NCBI GenBank assembly: GCA_023079485.1 | Contig: CM041084.1 | Span: forward strand, 70,155,709-70,219,708 | Direction of reading: 5' to 3' | DNA length: 64,000 bases | Origin: Archilochus colubris | Taxonomy: Eukaryota > Chordata > Aves > Apodiformes > Trochilidae | In this document: positions 12,301-25,431 of the stretch, one piece after another | Numbering within the stretch: position 1 is the stretch's first letter | Layout of the letters: the number at the start of each line of letters is the position of its first letter | The notes under the pieces: model-generated | What the model saw: the letters and a program-made list of their open reading frames with translations, nothing else | Told to the model about the DNA's origin: nothing | Database searches by the model: none | Translations under genes and position numbers: made by a program

Positions 12301-15300
12301 AGCATTTCCTTTTGTGGACATAGTGACTTTGGCACAGATGTGATGAAACTAGTTAATACTGATGAAAGCATAGTCAAGCTGCAGTTTTGCATCATCTCTA
12401 AGGAAATCTGGCAATACAGCTGTGGTAGGTGGAGGTCACATTTCTTTACACTCCAAATTGATGTTACTGTGCAGGAAAGGATGTGCTGGACAGGCATAGC
12501 TTTTATAAAGTTACATGACCATAATTTCAGAGTGAATCACAGGATTAATAGATACTTAGGAAATAGAATATAATTCAATGGAAATTTGATTTCACTTTTT
12601 AGTGACACAGGAATGTGAACACTTAAGATTTGAGTCATGTTTTTAAAGGTGTTTTAACAAGGCTTTCAAAATTATTGGTACGTTTTAGTGCATTCAAGAA
12701 ATTAATATGTGTGTAAAAGCTTGAGGTCACGAAGTCCGTCTGGCTTGTGAATTGTGCAGTCAGTGGCTTGGCCCATCTGCATTTTGTGTTTGCATGCAAA
12801 ATAATTTGCATTAGTAGTAGAGTATTCCATGTGCATGTAGTATTTGTCAGAACTGGTCTGTGTACAAACAAAGTAGTTTTGGGACATGCAGAAGGCCATA
12901 TAAATAAGTAAGACTGGATGCCTGCTGGAGGCCACCAGATTGTGTCTTGTCCTAAAAACAGAAAGGAAAAAAAAGGATTGAGCAGAGAGGGTGAAGGTTA
13001 CTTGGTCATTGTAGTTAGGATCCAGTCCATTTCCGTTTACAGAGTGTACTGTTGATGTTAGAGAATTCTGCAGGGCTCTGTTTCAACTTGTATCCAAAAT
13101 GAGTCAGTATAAGAACTGATGGTGAAGTCATGTGGATGTATTTTAAAGGACCTGTTGGACTAATTAAGCTATGTTGTATGGCTTAGTATTACTTAAACAT
13201 GCCTGGAGTTACTGATAAGAGTTCAGCCTTTAATTTTCTTCTGGAAGCAACTTCCCTTCAAGATTCAGAGATGTACAGCAGTTGTCATTAGAGATTGTAA
13301 CATATTAAACCCCAAAGCACTGTAGAAATTATGGGGGAAGGAAAGAAGCTAAGGAAAGTAGGAAGGGAACTAATTATATGACAAAGTCCATGCTGAACAA
13401 GCAGGCTGCTTAACACTCAGTGTTGCAGGGAGATCAATTGTAACTACTTTCCCGAATCTCTTCATATGCGTATAATAGATACATAAAAATTACTGGCTGC
13501 TGTGATTATGTATAATGGGTTAATATGTAGTTTCTTGAACAAACCAACAGAGAAATCAGGACTTCCACACCAATTTATTTTGCTCATTACAAACATTCAG
13601 TTCCTCCTTCTCTGCCTCAGGCACTCCAAGCATTACTCACACATTACCTGTATTTCCCTGTGCTTCCTGCTCACTGTCTGTCCCTACCCACCTTGTTCTT
13701 GTCCTGACCTCCAGCTCCAGTAGGGAATCCGGTGTCTTTTCTGCTCCTGCTTTCTGCATCCACTCCATGCCATTTCTAATCTTCAGTAGCAGAGATGTGA
13801 ATTAGACAGATTTTTACTTTCCCCTTGATATCTGCAGTATATGCCAGTTAGAAAGTATATTTTATTTTTTAAATTGAAAGAAGTTCTTTGTCCAGAGTCC
13901 ATTTCCAGGTGCTGCAAATGGCGTGTGCAGACCTTAGAAAAAGAGTATTTCTGCAAGGAAACTCAGTCAGTGTAAGTCTTTCAAAACTTTACATGTCTGA
14001 AAAAAATGGTCATATCTTGACCAGTGAGGTAATTTTGTTGAGTTTCAGACTCTGAGGTTTTATATCATAGAAAGTTTGTGTCCACTAAGGAGAAGCCATT
14101 GTCTTTCACATACTGTTGACTCTTACAAGCTTGCAGGTGAAATTCAAATCTGGAAATGTGAGGCCATGTGCCTGTGGGAGGGCTATGTCTATTCAAGCTG
14201 TGTCTTTGAACTGCTAAGCTGCTAGCAACATGATCAGGTTACCAGGACATGCAGTGGGGTGTTTTTAGTGATATTTGCCAATTGCAAGAAGACAGAGGAC
14301 TACCTGACTGCTCACAAAGTCTGCTGGCAAAAGAGTTTGAAGCTGTGTGGTGTCTGTGAAGTGATGTTGTGTGCCTTAGGTTTACCTTTGTGTGGCACAT
14401 AGGCATTGGGCTGGCAAAGGTTACCCATGGCACTGGAAGTCAGTTTTCCCCAGCATAATGTTCATCTCTGTGTTCTTCCTCCAGTACGAGACTGGCTTGC
14501 TTTTCTGCTTGGGTTTGGATTCAGGAAAATAAACCTGTCTCATCTGTGAACCACAGGGTAGGTACAATGAGCATGTTGTATGTGATCCATCCCAAGAGCA
14601 TGGAGTGCCTGGCTCAGCAGTGGGGGCCAGCATTGAGCCCTTTAGAGCTGCATCTGGTCTTGGTACAGCCTAAGCTAAACTTAAGCCAGTTGAACATTGG
14701 CTTAGCTAACTGATTGTTCTTTGGGTTTATTCCCAGTCCAGGGAAACACCACTTCATTCCCTCTCTCCAGCTGTTGTTACTCAAAGCATTTTTAAAAATT
14801 ATTTCTACACTCCCCAGGACTAGCAACTCCCAGTGACATCTCCACTCATGTTTCATTGCAATGCAAGAGGAGGAAAGCACTTTGTCAGCAGCCTACTTCA
14901 GGCAGAGAAATTTATATCTGTGAGAAGCGTATGTACAGAACAGTAATTACTCACATCATCAATATTTATACAGCAGATAATAGTTATCATGGACAAGATG
15001 AATATCGTCATAACACCAATAGCTGCTTGTGGGGGGAGCAAATGCAAAATATAATTGCGAGGTTTCTTTAAATGGGATAATTATTTAGCTTTCAAGTGAC
15101 TGGTGAAAATAGCTTAGATACTTAATTAAATATTCAGAGGGAGTTTACCTGCTTCTAGAAAGTAAAGGAAATGCCCCTCTTGTCTACTTTCATGTGGCAC
15201 AGCGAAAGCTGCCTGGTATGTTGTCCTTTACATGTGGTTTTTGCTGAGGCAATGCTAGTGCCAATCACTATGATGAGGAACCTTAAAAAGGAGCAATAGT

Positions 15301-18300
15301 GAAAAAATCCAGCAGCTTGTATTGAAGCGGAATTTTTTTCTAATGCCTGCTATGAGTTTACGTGGTTTTTTGGTTGAGATGGAAGCACAGTCACATGTGC
15401 TTTGATTTCAAAAATTGTACCCTAGTGTCTGGTGGAAGATGGCCATCTTTAACATAGGTTTATTACCAGAGCTTTCCAGCATCCCTCCTGCCAGCTGGTG
15501 GGATTCTGCTCTCCTGGATGGACAGGTGGCCCAGCAAGTCTCTGTCCTGGTTCTCGCTCTTGCTTCTGCTCTGGTTCCTGCTCAGCAGCTGGCCAGAGGG
15601 TCAGCCTGGGTGGTGGCTTCCTGTTTGCACAGGAGATGCAGCTCCTGATATCTGAAAGGAGAATGCCTCCTTCCACCCACCCTTTTTAACCTCTGAATGG
15701 TGTGTGATTGTTCAGAGGGCTTACTTTAACTGCCCAGTAAATCTGCTATGTTGCTCTGTTTTTGAGAAGTATTAAATCAAAAACTACCTGCAAGCAAGTT
15801 GTTTGATACAGATAATTTACTTCTGGAGTATTTTCTTCTGCTTGGGAAATGCCTCCGAATAGCCCCATTTTTTTCTTTATACTGACTGACTCTTCAGATG
15901 TGGCTATCTAAATATGTGAACCTTTGCATCCTCTGGACTTATTTCAGTGGAGGGGGGAGAGTGGACGGGTGTGTGCAGCGCCTCCCTCAGTGCTACATGG
16001 GGAGCCACTTTGTGGAGGAAATAAAGAACAGCATTTTCCCTTTCTTCACCAAAGGTGTTTCTACCCTTTTTGCAGTTACCTCAATTTAGCTCAGTTGGTT
16101 GGCTGTCATTTGCAACATCAATCACACAGCTCAAAGTTTTCAAAACACCAAAGCAACTCAAGAACATTTTCAACAGAGTAGATCCATAAAAGACCTTAAG
16201 AACTGTGGTATCAAACTTCCAGGCACCGTATTCTGTGGGATGCAGATAAGGAGAAATGCCTGAAGAAAAGTTTTCCCAGGAGTGAGTTTTGCAAAAGCCA
16301 GCATCCCAAATAAGGAGACACATGAGCTGACTATAAAAAAGGAGAATCAAGAGGAGGTCCTCTCAGCTGGCAGCCCTCTATGTTCCAGGAAAATATGTGG
16401 AACTGTTCCTTCTTATTCCTTTCCAGAGTTAGGTAACTTCTGATGAGATGTAAGCAGTGGAGGAGATTGTGATAGAGCTCTCTGGGTTAGGTCTGATACT
16501 CCTGAAGGAAGCAAAGACTGAGCTCCCACCTTTGTCTTGCAGCATTTGATTGTGGATCTTTTTTTCTTCATGGTTATTAGATTGCCTGGATTCTAGCCCT
16601 TTTCCAAATGAATTTTTAATATAAAATAATTAAACATTCATTGGAGCAGGGACAGGAACCCAGGTCTCTGTCTTCCCCTCATACTCACTTTTGCTTTCTG
16701 ACCTGAATATTGAATTACGCACTTCAAAGTAGAATGGGGTCAGCAGGAGGCATTAGTGGAGCTCTGCTGAGCTACTGAAATTACTGGTACTTCAAACTTT
16801 CATCTGGGGAACGGAAAAGAATTATAATTTTGTCCAATTCACCCTAGTGAGTGAAAGTTTCATTCTGCCACGAGCGTACCCAGGTTCTTGCGTGGGTTCA
16901 CTGAATCTGTCACTGGCATGTGGCTTGAGGAAACCCTAACCTTGTTACTTACAGATTAATTTGGATGGAAGGCTTGTTTAAAGCTAAATACAAGACCAGT
17001 TTAGGTCTTCTTGAGGCAGGTAAAGCTGACATATCCAATAATGGCAGCATTAATACTTCATATGCTTGTCCCCAATGTGTAACTCTCAGTAGAGATGCTT
17101 TCTAAATTGCAGATTGTAGTCCTAGCATTGCAGCTATGCATCTTTAAACTTTTTCTTGAATAGTACTCCCCATTCTTATTTTTTTTTTCAGATGGTGGTG
17201 TGTAATCTTTGCTCAAGAACTTAAGCTTGCTGTCAACAGACTTACTTTTTTACCAGTTACCTACCCCAGCTGCCTTTGAGGCAGTCAGTGTTAGGACTCT
17301 GTTAGGGGATTCTCTGCAAAAGTGTTAATTCAAACGTTTTCTTCTGCCTGAGGTTCTGCCTTGAGTAAAGTGAAAACTAACCAGCACTTAAAGAGGTTGT
17401 TGCAATTCATAAGCCAGCCACTTATGTAGGCAAGCCAGCCATGGGACAGGCCCATGCTCAACACATCCATTGCTCCTTCAGTTGTACTGCAGCTCAGACT
17501 ACCTTTTTATTTCAGAGTAAGAAGAACAAGGAGCCTTTGAAGAGAGCAGATAATCAGCACTACGGATATTCCAGATTATTGAATTGTGTTGAAATAATGA
17601 TTTTTTTCATCAGGCTAGCTTGTTTTTACTTAATTCTCTGAATCCTTTCTTTCATTCCCTGTAGCGTCCATGGGGATCTGGAGATTACGAAAGGGATTGC
17701 TTCCCCTCATGCTTAATGGGCTGCTGTGTTTTGGCTGTTTTGTCCCATTGCTAAGTCCAGACTTGGTAACATTATAACTTGAGGATGAGATGTTAGCAGC
17801 AGGAGGAAATGAGGTGATCAAAGCATCCAGAAGCTGTAAGCACCTCATAATTTTATTTCACTTCAATGTCAAGCACTGTGAAGACTGTAATCAAAGTCTT
17901 TCTGCCACTCTGGTAAACCTAGCTAAAGTTTTCAGGAGTTTGGGAGAATAAAGGTTTGAAGATCCAGTCCTGTTCAGCAATTTTCTTTCAAACTAAAACA
18001 GTGAAGAGCTGTGTAGTGAAGGAATATATATCAGAGGATATATTGGTACAAAGCCTCAGAATTATTCCTGGGGCAAAAATCTCTTCTCCTTAGCTTTTGA
18101 GCAGTAAAAGGGTGAAGCTGTTTTCTTCTTCAGTTGGTTTTACAGCTGTTTTGATGATATGACCTGCATTACCTTCTCAAAGTTTTGTCTGCATCCTCAT
18201 TTTGTCAAAGTTCATTGGTTTACTTTATTGAGGGGAAAAAGCCCTCCAAATCTCCTTTTATTGAAAAATTAGACTGAATGGTTAGGTTTAGGAATGTTAG

Positions 18301-19657
18301 CACCATCTCCCATGGGATATATAATTAGCATACTTTGTTTTCCCATTCTTCCCTCAGGTCTTGGTTTTATGGTTGGCTTCCATCTCTTTTCATGTTGGTT
18401 TGCCATTGTGGTTATGGGAGGTGGGAGCCTAGCTGGGAAACCCTATCCATATTGGAGATTGAGAATATGGGCCATCCCCTATGCAGGTACCTGGAACTGG
18501 TATATGTAGCATTGTAGAGTTCTGAAAATGGGTTGCCAAATTTCCAGTATTTGGTAGAAAATCAGCACTTCCCTTTGTACAGGTGGTATAAGTGTTCATT
18601 TCACCTTATTCATAACATGTTAATTTGAGACCCCAGATTTCCATTTAGAAGTCACTTTTCCCTACTCTTAAATCAGCATCTTGACTTAGTTTGCAAGCAC
18701 AGAATACTGTTTTTTAAGGGACTTGCCCTGAAGTAGTAAGAGTGATACAAGGGTACTAGAATTTTGTTGTAGAACACAAGTATTGTAGTTCAAAGTACAC
18801 CAAATTAGGAGGTGGTGATTTCAGGAGACTTCTCTTACTAGTTAGGCATTAATATTTCTGAAGTGTGAAATGGAGATGGACTGGGAACAGGAATAAAGTA
18901 CTCTTCAGACTTGAAATTTTAGTTCCTGAGGTAAGTTCCCTTCTTAAAATAGAAACCAGCAGAAATACTAAGCTGGGTTGATTTAACAGTCTGTGGAGTA
19001 GGGAATGTGCCTAGAAGACAGAAGCAGGGCAGTAAGTTAGTGAAATTTCAGTGAAGTTGCATGGCTCCCAAATTTGCTTTTAATAAGCCACAAGCTATTT
19101 TTACAAGGATGCTGTTACAGTGCTTAATTAGCAGCCCTCCTACTGAAGAAAACCGTGACCCTCCTTAAAGAAGGTCAAGTGTACAGAAACTTGTTGCTTT
19201 TATTCTTTCAGATTTACAGAGTAAGCCTTTTTGCTTACAACCTCTTGCAAGCTGCCATTCTCCCTGTTTGTCTGACTTCCACAGAAAGCACAAATAATAG
19301 GAGTTGAAAGGGAATTTTAAAATAGATCATGAAATCTGGGGCATGTCAGGCTGATTTTGAGGTGGTCTTAGAAATCCAGCGACTGCCTTTTTTGAAAGCT
19401 TTTGCTGAGTGTTTTGAGATTTCACTTTGTCTTTATCTAAAGATGGGGAAGAGTGGTAAGTGATAAGAATCTACAACTTTAATAGGATTGTTGAAGTGTT
19501 GCTTCTTCAAGTGTCGAGAGACACTGAGGTGGATATAACCTGAACATGTGCCATTTGAAACCAAGATGTCAGGCTGAGTTGGAATTTTTCAGATCACTCT
19601 TTTAAAGGCTTCATTTTCTAGGACTTGTGTGGGTTTTTTTGTTTTGTTTTTTCTTTT

Positions 19658-19674
19658 TGTGTGTGTGTGTGTGT
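19658..19674. repeat. (TG)n microsatellite with flanking T-rich tract
   Basis: Eight and a half TG units lie inside a longer T/G-rich stretch from about 19624 to 19688, made of T runs broken by single G residues. Confidence 0.9.
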
Positions 19675-21584
19675 TTGTTTTGTTTTTAAACAGTGAACAA
19701 TAGCATTTTTCCATCAGCAAAGACTTGTGCATTTTGGTGTCCTTAACTGCTTTCTTTAGAGGGGTAATGCAACCAGACATAAGGGAACGAAATGATTTAA
19801 TGATTACCCTCTCCCAGAAAAGGTATCACACCTGTACTCAGGTCTCACAGTTGTACTACTCCCATTTAATCACCTGTGTTTTGCACCTGCACTATTATTT
19901 TAAGTCTACTTGCAAAATCTGATCTCATTTCCTAAAATCAAGCTAAAAAAAGAAGGTGTAGGTGGATAGAATGATCTTCCATTCTAATAGTCCTCCTCTC
20001 TTTGATCCCTTGTCTCCATTATATTATTTTCTTCTAAATTTGAATTTAGAATTTACCCTTTTCATATCTATTGACTGGCCAGTGCTGGAGAATTTTCCAC
20101 GCCTTTCTGAACATGCTTACAATGGACTTGTCGTTTTGCTGCTTGGAGCATTAAAGCCCCTGAGAGACCACAGTAACTGCAATCTTCTCTATCAGGAGGG
20201 GTTGATCATTAGAGAAAGCAATTTGTAGCACCAAAAAGCAAGAATACTGAAGCCTGGGCTTAGTTTTGTTTCTCAGTCAGATGGGTGGAATATCAAGGAG
20301 AGTATCTGTGCATCAGTCCAGGGAGATCGTGGAAAAAGGAGATCCAAGTAAGTTCGTACAGCAAAAGCTCTGCAACTTTCTGACTTGAAAATACTTTTGA
20401 TGTCTCATGATAATCACCAGACAGTTACACGCTTCATTGCTGCTCAGTGATGAGATTGGTATGGGTTACACTTATGCTTCATGACTTGCTTTTCCACGTG
20501 TGAATATTGTATGAATCAGATCCACGCTGGGATAGCAGCTTGGGAAGGAAGAGGAAGAAAGAGTAGTTGCCCCAATCCTCTGTCTTGTGCCATCAGCCCA
20601 CCTTTGTGTATTAAAAGATACTTGCTCTAAAAACATGTATTGAGAAACTCTTGTGCAGTGTGTATAGTACCTTGAGCTGAACTGTGCCTCTTCCCATTGC
20701 TAATGCTATTGAACCATCAAGGAAAAAGGTATGTGTCTGTTGCTTGTGAGGAAATAAGCTTAGAATTCTAGATATAAGTGAAATTCCTAAATCACAGTAA
20801 AAATCAGGTGGCATTGATTTTGGGCGCCCTTCTGATAGGAGGTCACATTACTTTGCCTCGTTTTGTTTGGTCTATGTGTTGCTCATATCCACAAAGATGA
20901 CATTAAACTTTTCCAGTTTTGTGTCTATATTTGGGGTCAGTTCAGGGGGGTGGAAGGAGCGGAATGCCAGTGATCCACTGACATGTACGGGAGAGGAAAG
21001 AAAATTACTTTCTGACAGATCTCTTCTGCTATTTCCACATGAGCAAATGTATCCCATGGCACAGGTTTGCCTTTAAAGGAGGGTTTAAGCAGTACATACT
21101 TGTGCTTTTTGCAAGAGGGCTGGTTATTTTCCCTATTTGCATAGACTTCTTATAAAAATGCAGGCTTTTTTTTCCACCCAGTTGCATGACCTTCGGAGTG
21201 TTTTTAAACTTTTCCAGGGGAATATGATGTGGGAATTGCATCTTTGTCAACTGAGCCAGTTCATTACCTCTCTAAATGTTGACTGCTATGCCTGATGCCT
21301 AGAGTTGAGCAAAACAACTGGCTTCCATGCCTTTTCTCTAAAATGTCATTTTCTAGGAGGATAAATGTCTTTGTGTGTTTAAGGGTGCCTCCTCCTATCT
21401 CCTGCAGTTGCACAGTGTTTTAAAGGCCCTCATTTTGAAGAGTGAAGGATTGGGAAGGTTCCCAACAAGAGCAAAACAAGTAATTGCCCTTACAGTTGGG
21501 TGAGAGTTTCAAAAACCAGGTGAAGCACAGCTCTTGGAAGTGCATTTATTTTTCATTCCCGAGGAGACTACTACATGGTAGTGG

Positions 21585-21602
21585 TCCTGACAGTCCTGAC
21601 AG
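21585..21602. repeat. 9-bp perfect tandem duplication
   Basis: TCCTGACAG occurs twice in direct succession, followed by TCAGTG. Confidence 0.85.
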
Positions 21603-21762
21603 TCAGTGTTTGGTTGGAAGAAGTGATGGTTTGACTCGCTGTGCTGCAGGAGAAGGGCACGTGGTGAGGCAGAATGCTCAGAAGAAGGTGGGAGTCTTCA
21701 CCACACCTCAATTTACTAATCCATACTGAGGCTTCCTAACATTTCAGGTAAATCCTGTGGCT

Positions 21763-21800
21763 GATATATATATATATATAGATATAGATATCTATATATA
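21763..21800. repeat. (TA)n / GATA microsatellite
   Basis: A run of TA units is followed by GATA-type units. Positions 21782-21797 (ATATAGATATCTATAT) form a perfect 16-bp palindrome within the tract. Confidence 0.9.
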
Positions 21801-22693
21801 CAGGGCATAGCTAGAAATAAACAGAAGGGAAACTGGTTTCTTAATCATGAGATTAGGGTGTGTTTGTTGTTGTTGCTGCTGCTCTCTTAAAGCAATGAAA
21901 CCCAGCATTATTTAGCTCTATCTGAGCTTGCTACTTGTGTGGAGGCATGAAGGAGAGTGGTGGGAGGCAGTAAGACACTGCCACCTCTCCATGCAACTCT
22001 ACTTGCCCTGTGGGAGCTCTCCCCTCCATCAAGGAACATGTAATGAGCTTTGGGTGTGCTGGTGCCCTGCTCCCATCTGGAAATGACTGCAAGGTGCATC
22101 TCTTGTCTTTTTGATGCGTCCCATTCTGCACCAGGATAATCTTACAGTGCTAAAAGATGGGACTGGCAACATTTGTACCTGATTTTTGGGGGTGAGAAAG
22201 TGGAGACAGTCATCCCAAACCAAAGCAAGCCTCCTGAAGGATGCTAAAGCAAGCTAGTGGGACAGTCAAGCAGAACTGGCTTTCTTGGTCCTGCAAGCCC
22301 TGGTGCTTTACGCTCTGTATTCTGGAGTGCCACCTGCTGGCACTGTCTGTAAGAGCACAGAACAAAGACCATGGATGTTAATAAACCCAGTAGTAATTAT
22401 TTCTACTTGATCATATTATTAATACCTGATCAATTTATTAATTGTTGTGGCAGTTAAGGCCCCTGTTTATTGGCAGAGACGTTGCTCTGGCAGGTGCCCT
22501 GCAAACTCAGTGTGAAAGAAACTGGCAGAAGCTTCACTGCCTAAGAAATACAGAACACAGTATGAAGGAGTGTTTTAAAGTATAGGAAAGGATTTTCCCT
22601 TTCCATGCCTTATGAAGTAATTTATTCTTTATGTCTTGATTTAGTAAAATGTTTTGATAATTTCTGTGGCTGTCAAAAAAACCAAACCCAGAA

Positions 22694-22745
22694 ATCATAG
22701 AATCATAGAATTGGCTGGGTTGGAAGGGACCTCAGAGATCATCAT
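22694..22745 (-). mobile_element. CR1 retrotransposon fragment (very short 3' end)
   Basis: Two ATCATAGA units followed by GGGTTGGAAGGGACCTCAGA mark the 3' terminus of an avian CR1 subfamily in minus orientation. Only about 50 bp can be recognised. The usual GTCCAACC that should follow the ATC is missing, so the copy is truncated or has an internal deletion there. Confidence 0.9.
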
Positions 22746-24772
22746 TGAAGTGAAGACACCTGACAGTGAAGTCACTTAAACAGGAGTTAGAAAAAACACT
22801 GACCCAACTCTAAAAAGTAGCAATGATGTCAGTGAACTAAATAATTCTGACAACATTTTGGCTCGAAAGCAAGGGAATTTATAGTTTGTGGCACACTGTA
22901 AATCTGGGTCCAGAATGATTCCCCTTCCTCATCCTCGTCAAGAACTTGTTTTGGCACCAGAAAAGAGAATTTTTTTTTTTTTTTAAATCTGTTTTGTGAC
23001 ACTGATTTTCTGTCTGTGGGCCAGATCCTCAATAGGCATAAGCCAGCATGGTTCCTTTGGTTATGGGCATTGATGTTTCCAGTGTTCACTGAACCACTGT
23101 AAGGCACGCAGACCTATTACTGTAATAAAAAGTGGGATGAAGACCTCACATGAGTGGAATCTGATTGAGTCCTGATTAGATGTGTAAAGCTTCATGCACA
23201 CACAGTTCTTAGTTCATGTCTTCCAATGTAATTCTAGACTGGTAACACTGACTTTTGGTCTTTCTCCCTCTCTTTAGCCCCTAACGCACATCCTTGATTC
23301 CCAACTGCTCCTCCTAACTTCTGTGTGATGCTACATGAAACACATGTTGGAAATAAGTAGTGAAACTTACCTCATACATGTCTTCAACAGTTATCTATTA
23401 CTTTGGGATGTGCTCCTAATGGTATTTTGGAAAGCCCTGAGCAACCTACCTTTTCCAAGTAAGATCTTTTAGATCCTCAACAAGAAACACCTGTAAAAAT
23501 CACTAATCTCATCAGCCATGTAGTGATCTTCAGGCTTTGATCATATCATGAAACTTGACTTGTCTGTGGAAAATAGTCCATGTTGTGAATTACTTCTTAG
23601 GCCAACAACCAAAAAAGCTGAATTATAGTCTTTGTAAATGTGTTGATATGAAACTACTGTTGATAACTGGAGTGTATTTATGTCATTTGCTTTCACTAGG
23701 CTGGCAAAGAAAACATTGTGTATTGCTAAACTTAAGCATTCTGCATTCAGCTGTAGAGTGATGTGAGTAAGTGACACTTCTGGCTCACACAGTGGTTGAC
23801 CACATCAGAAGGAAAATTGTTCCAGAGTCCATATAAAAAGCTTTGTTTGCCCTTTCAATTACCTTTGTATAAATTTCTTCTTCTGAAAGAAAAGTCAAAC
23901 TGAAATAAAAGTTGAAATAAGCTGACATTTTAATGGAAATGACCATTTTTGCCTAAGGAGAAAAGTATTTGCTTAATTTGATCTGAAACTGCCAATGAAT
24001 TAGTTCACCTCAAAAGTACATTTCTTTAATTAGCTCTAAATCACATTTGGAAATCATGAGACTAGCTTGCAAGACAGAGACTGAAGGTTAGGGGTTCTAC
24101 CTGGGATTTAGGGCTTTTGAAATTCATGTTATAAGGCTTTTCTTCAGAAAATTCAGACTAGCAGCTTTCTTTTTACTGTGTACATAATGGATTGTCCATA
24201 ATATGTGAGCTTAGAACTCACCATGGCCTTATACTATCAGGATTGCAATGAAGTCTTATGCATTCACAATACTATGCTTGTTATCCAAATTTGTGCTACC
24301 TGTTGTGTTACATGACAAGGACCACAGAGCTAGACCCAAAATTAAGAGGTGAAGCAGTTGGCTACATTTTGGTTGTTTTTCTCTGATGTAGCACAACAGT
24401 GCTTTCTGAGCATTTGCTCTCCTTCATACAGCAAAAATGCTGTGTACTGTTAGCTAAGTGCTGCCAAATGGAGGGTGTTTTCACACTAGAATGTTTCAAA
24501 ACATGTTTTGACTGGCAGAAGTATGAGAGATGTCTGGCCCAAACTTTGAAACTCACCGTAAAGAATGAAAGACAACCTGATAAAGCTTGGCAGGTCTGAT
24601 AAACTTCTTGCAGCTACAAAGGACGAGTGGCTCTTGGAATTGAATGCTATCTCAGTGAAGGAAAGCAACAGTAGATTTCACATAATATGGGTGAGAATGG
24701 TTTATCTTCCTGTGCCTGAACATTTGAGCGGCTAATAAGTGCCCCATCCCAGCTTGCTGGAGGCTTGCAGTT

Positions 24773-24798
24773 CTGCAGCTCTGAGCTTTGAGCTGCAG
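24773..24798. repeat. Inverted repeat able to form a small hairpin
   Basis: CTGCAGCTC at 24773-24781 and GAGCTGCAG at 24790-24798 are exact reverse complements around an 8-nt loop. GAGCT also recurs directly, so it may be partly a slippage product. Confidence 0.75.
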
Positions 24799-25407
24799 AG
24801 CTGTAATTCGTCTCAAACCATTGGAATAGGGTGGTGGTGGTGCTAAGCCTCAGTTATCATCGGCCTCAAGAACACTGCATTGCTTAGCTGCAAGACTACT
24901 TTTGTCTGCAAACAGCGCTGGTTCATATGGGGGAGAGACTTGATTCATATCCTCTCGTTTTGTTCTAGGCTTCACCGTAGAACCATCCACAGCAGTCTTC
25001 TCCTTTCTTTTGTGGGCAAACCTGTGTTTGTGGGCATGAGGGAGAGAGTGGAGAATCTTGCTGTCAGTTTCTTGTCTTGTCAATAATCTCAAATTAGTAC
25101 TGGGGTTTTGAGTATGTTAAGCTGGTTGGGTTAGCTGATGTGCAACAAATTGGTTTAGTTGCAGCTGTTATGGGAAGGTTTGTGTTGTATTTGCTCAGGT
25201 TGAACGTTGTCAGGGTGGTGCAGGGGAAACAAAGGCATCTGCACTTAAAGTTTACCTTGATCTGCCTGCGGCTGCTGACACCAGGTTCTGTGTTGGTTGT
25301 GTTGATGGATGGTGTGCTAAGTATGTAAATGTGCAACAGATCTTAAGAGCATGTGTCATCGCACTAACTTCTGTGGCTAATGAGAGGCCATGCACTCCAT
25401 AACTTGT

Positions 25408-25431
25408 CTGAACTGGAGCCTGAACTGGAGC
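25408..25431. repeat. 12-bp perfect tandem duplication
   Basis: CTGAACTGGAGC occurs twice in direct succession. Confidence 0.9.

Larger units (their letters stand above)
4246..22693. other. Non-coding DNA, probably RNF152 intron
   Basis: This AT-rich stretch holds GT microsatellites near 9.32 and 19.66 kb, a TA/GATA tract at 21.76 kb, an AT-rich patch near 14.94 kb that might be regulatory, and otherwise unique sequence. The longer open frames (for example near 7.65-8.08 and 11.73-12.25 kb) show no domain and overlap frames on the opposite strand, so they are judged accidental. Confidence 0.55.
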
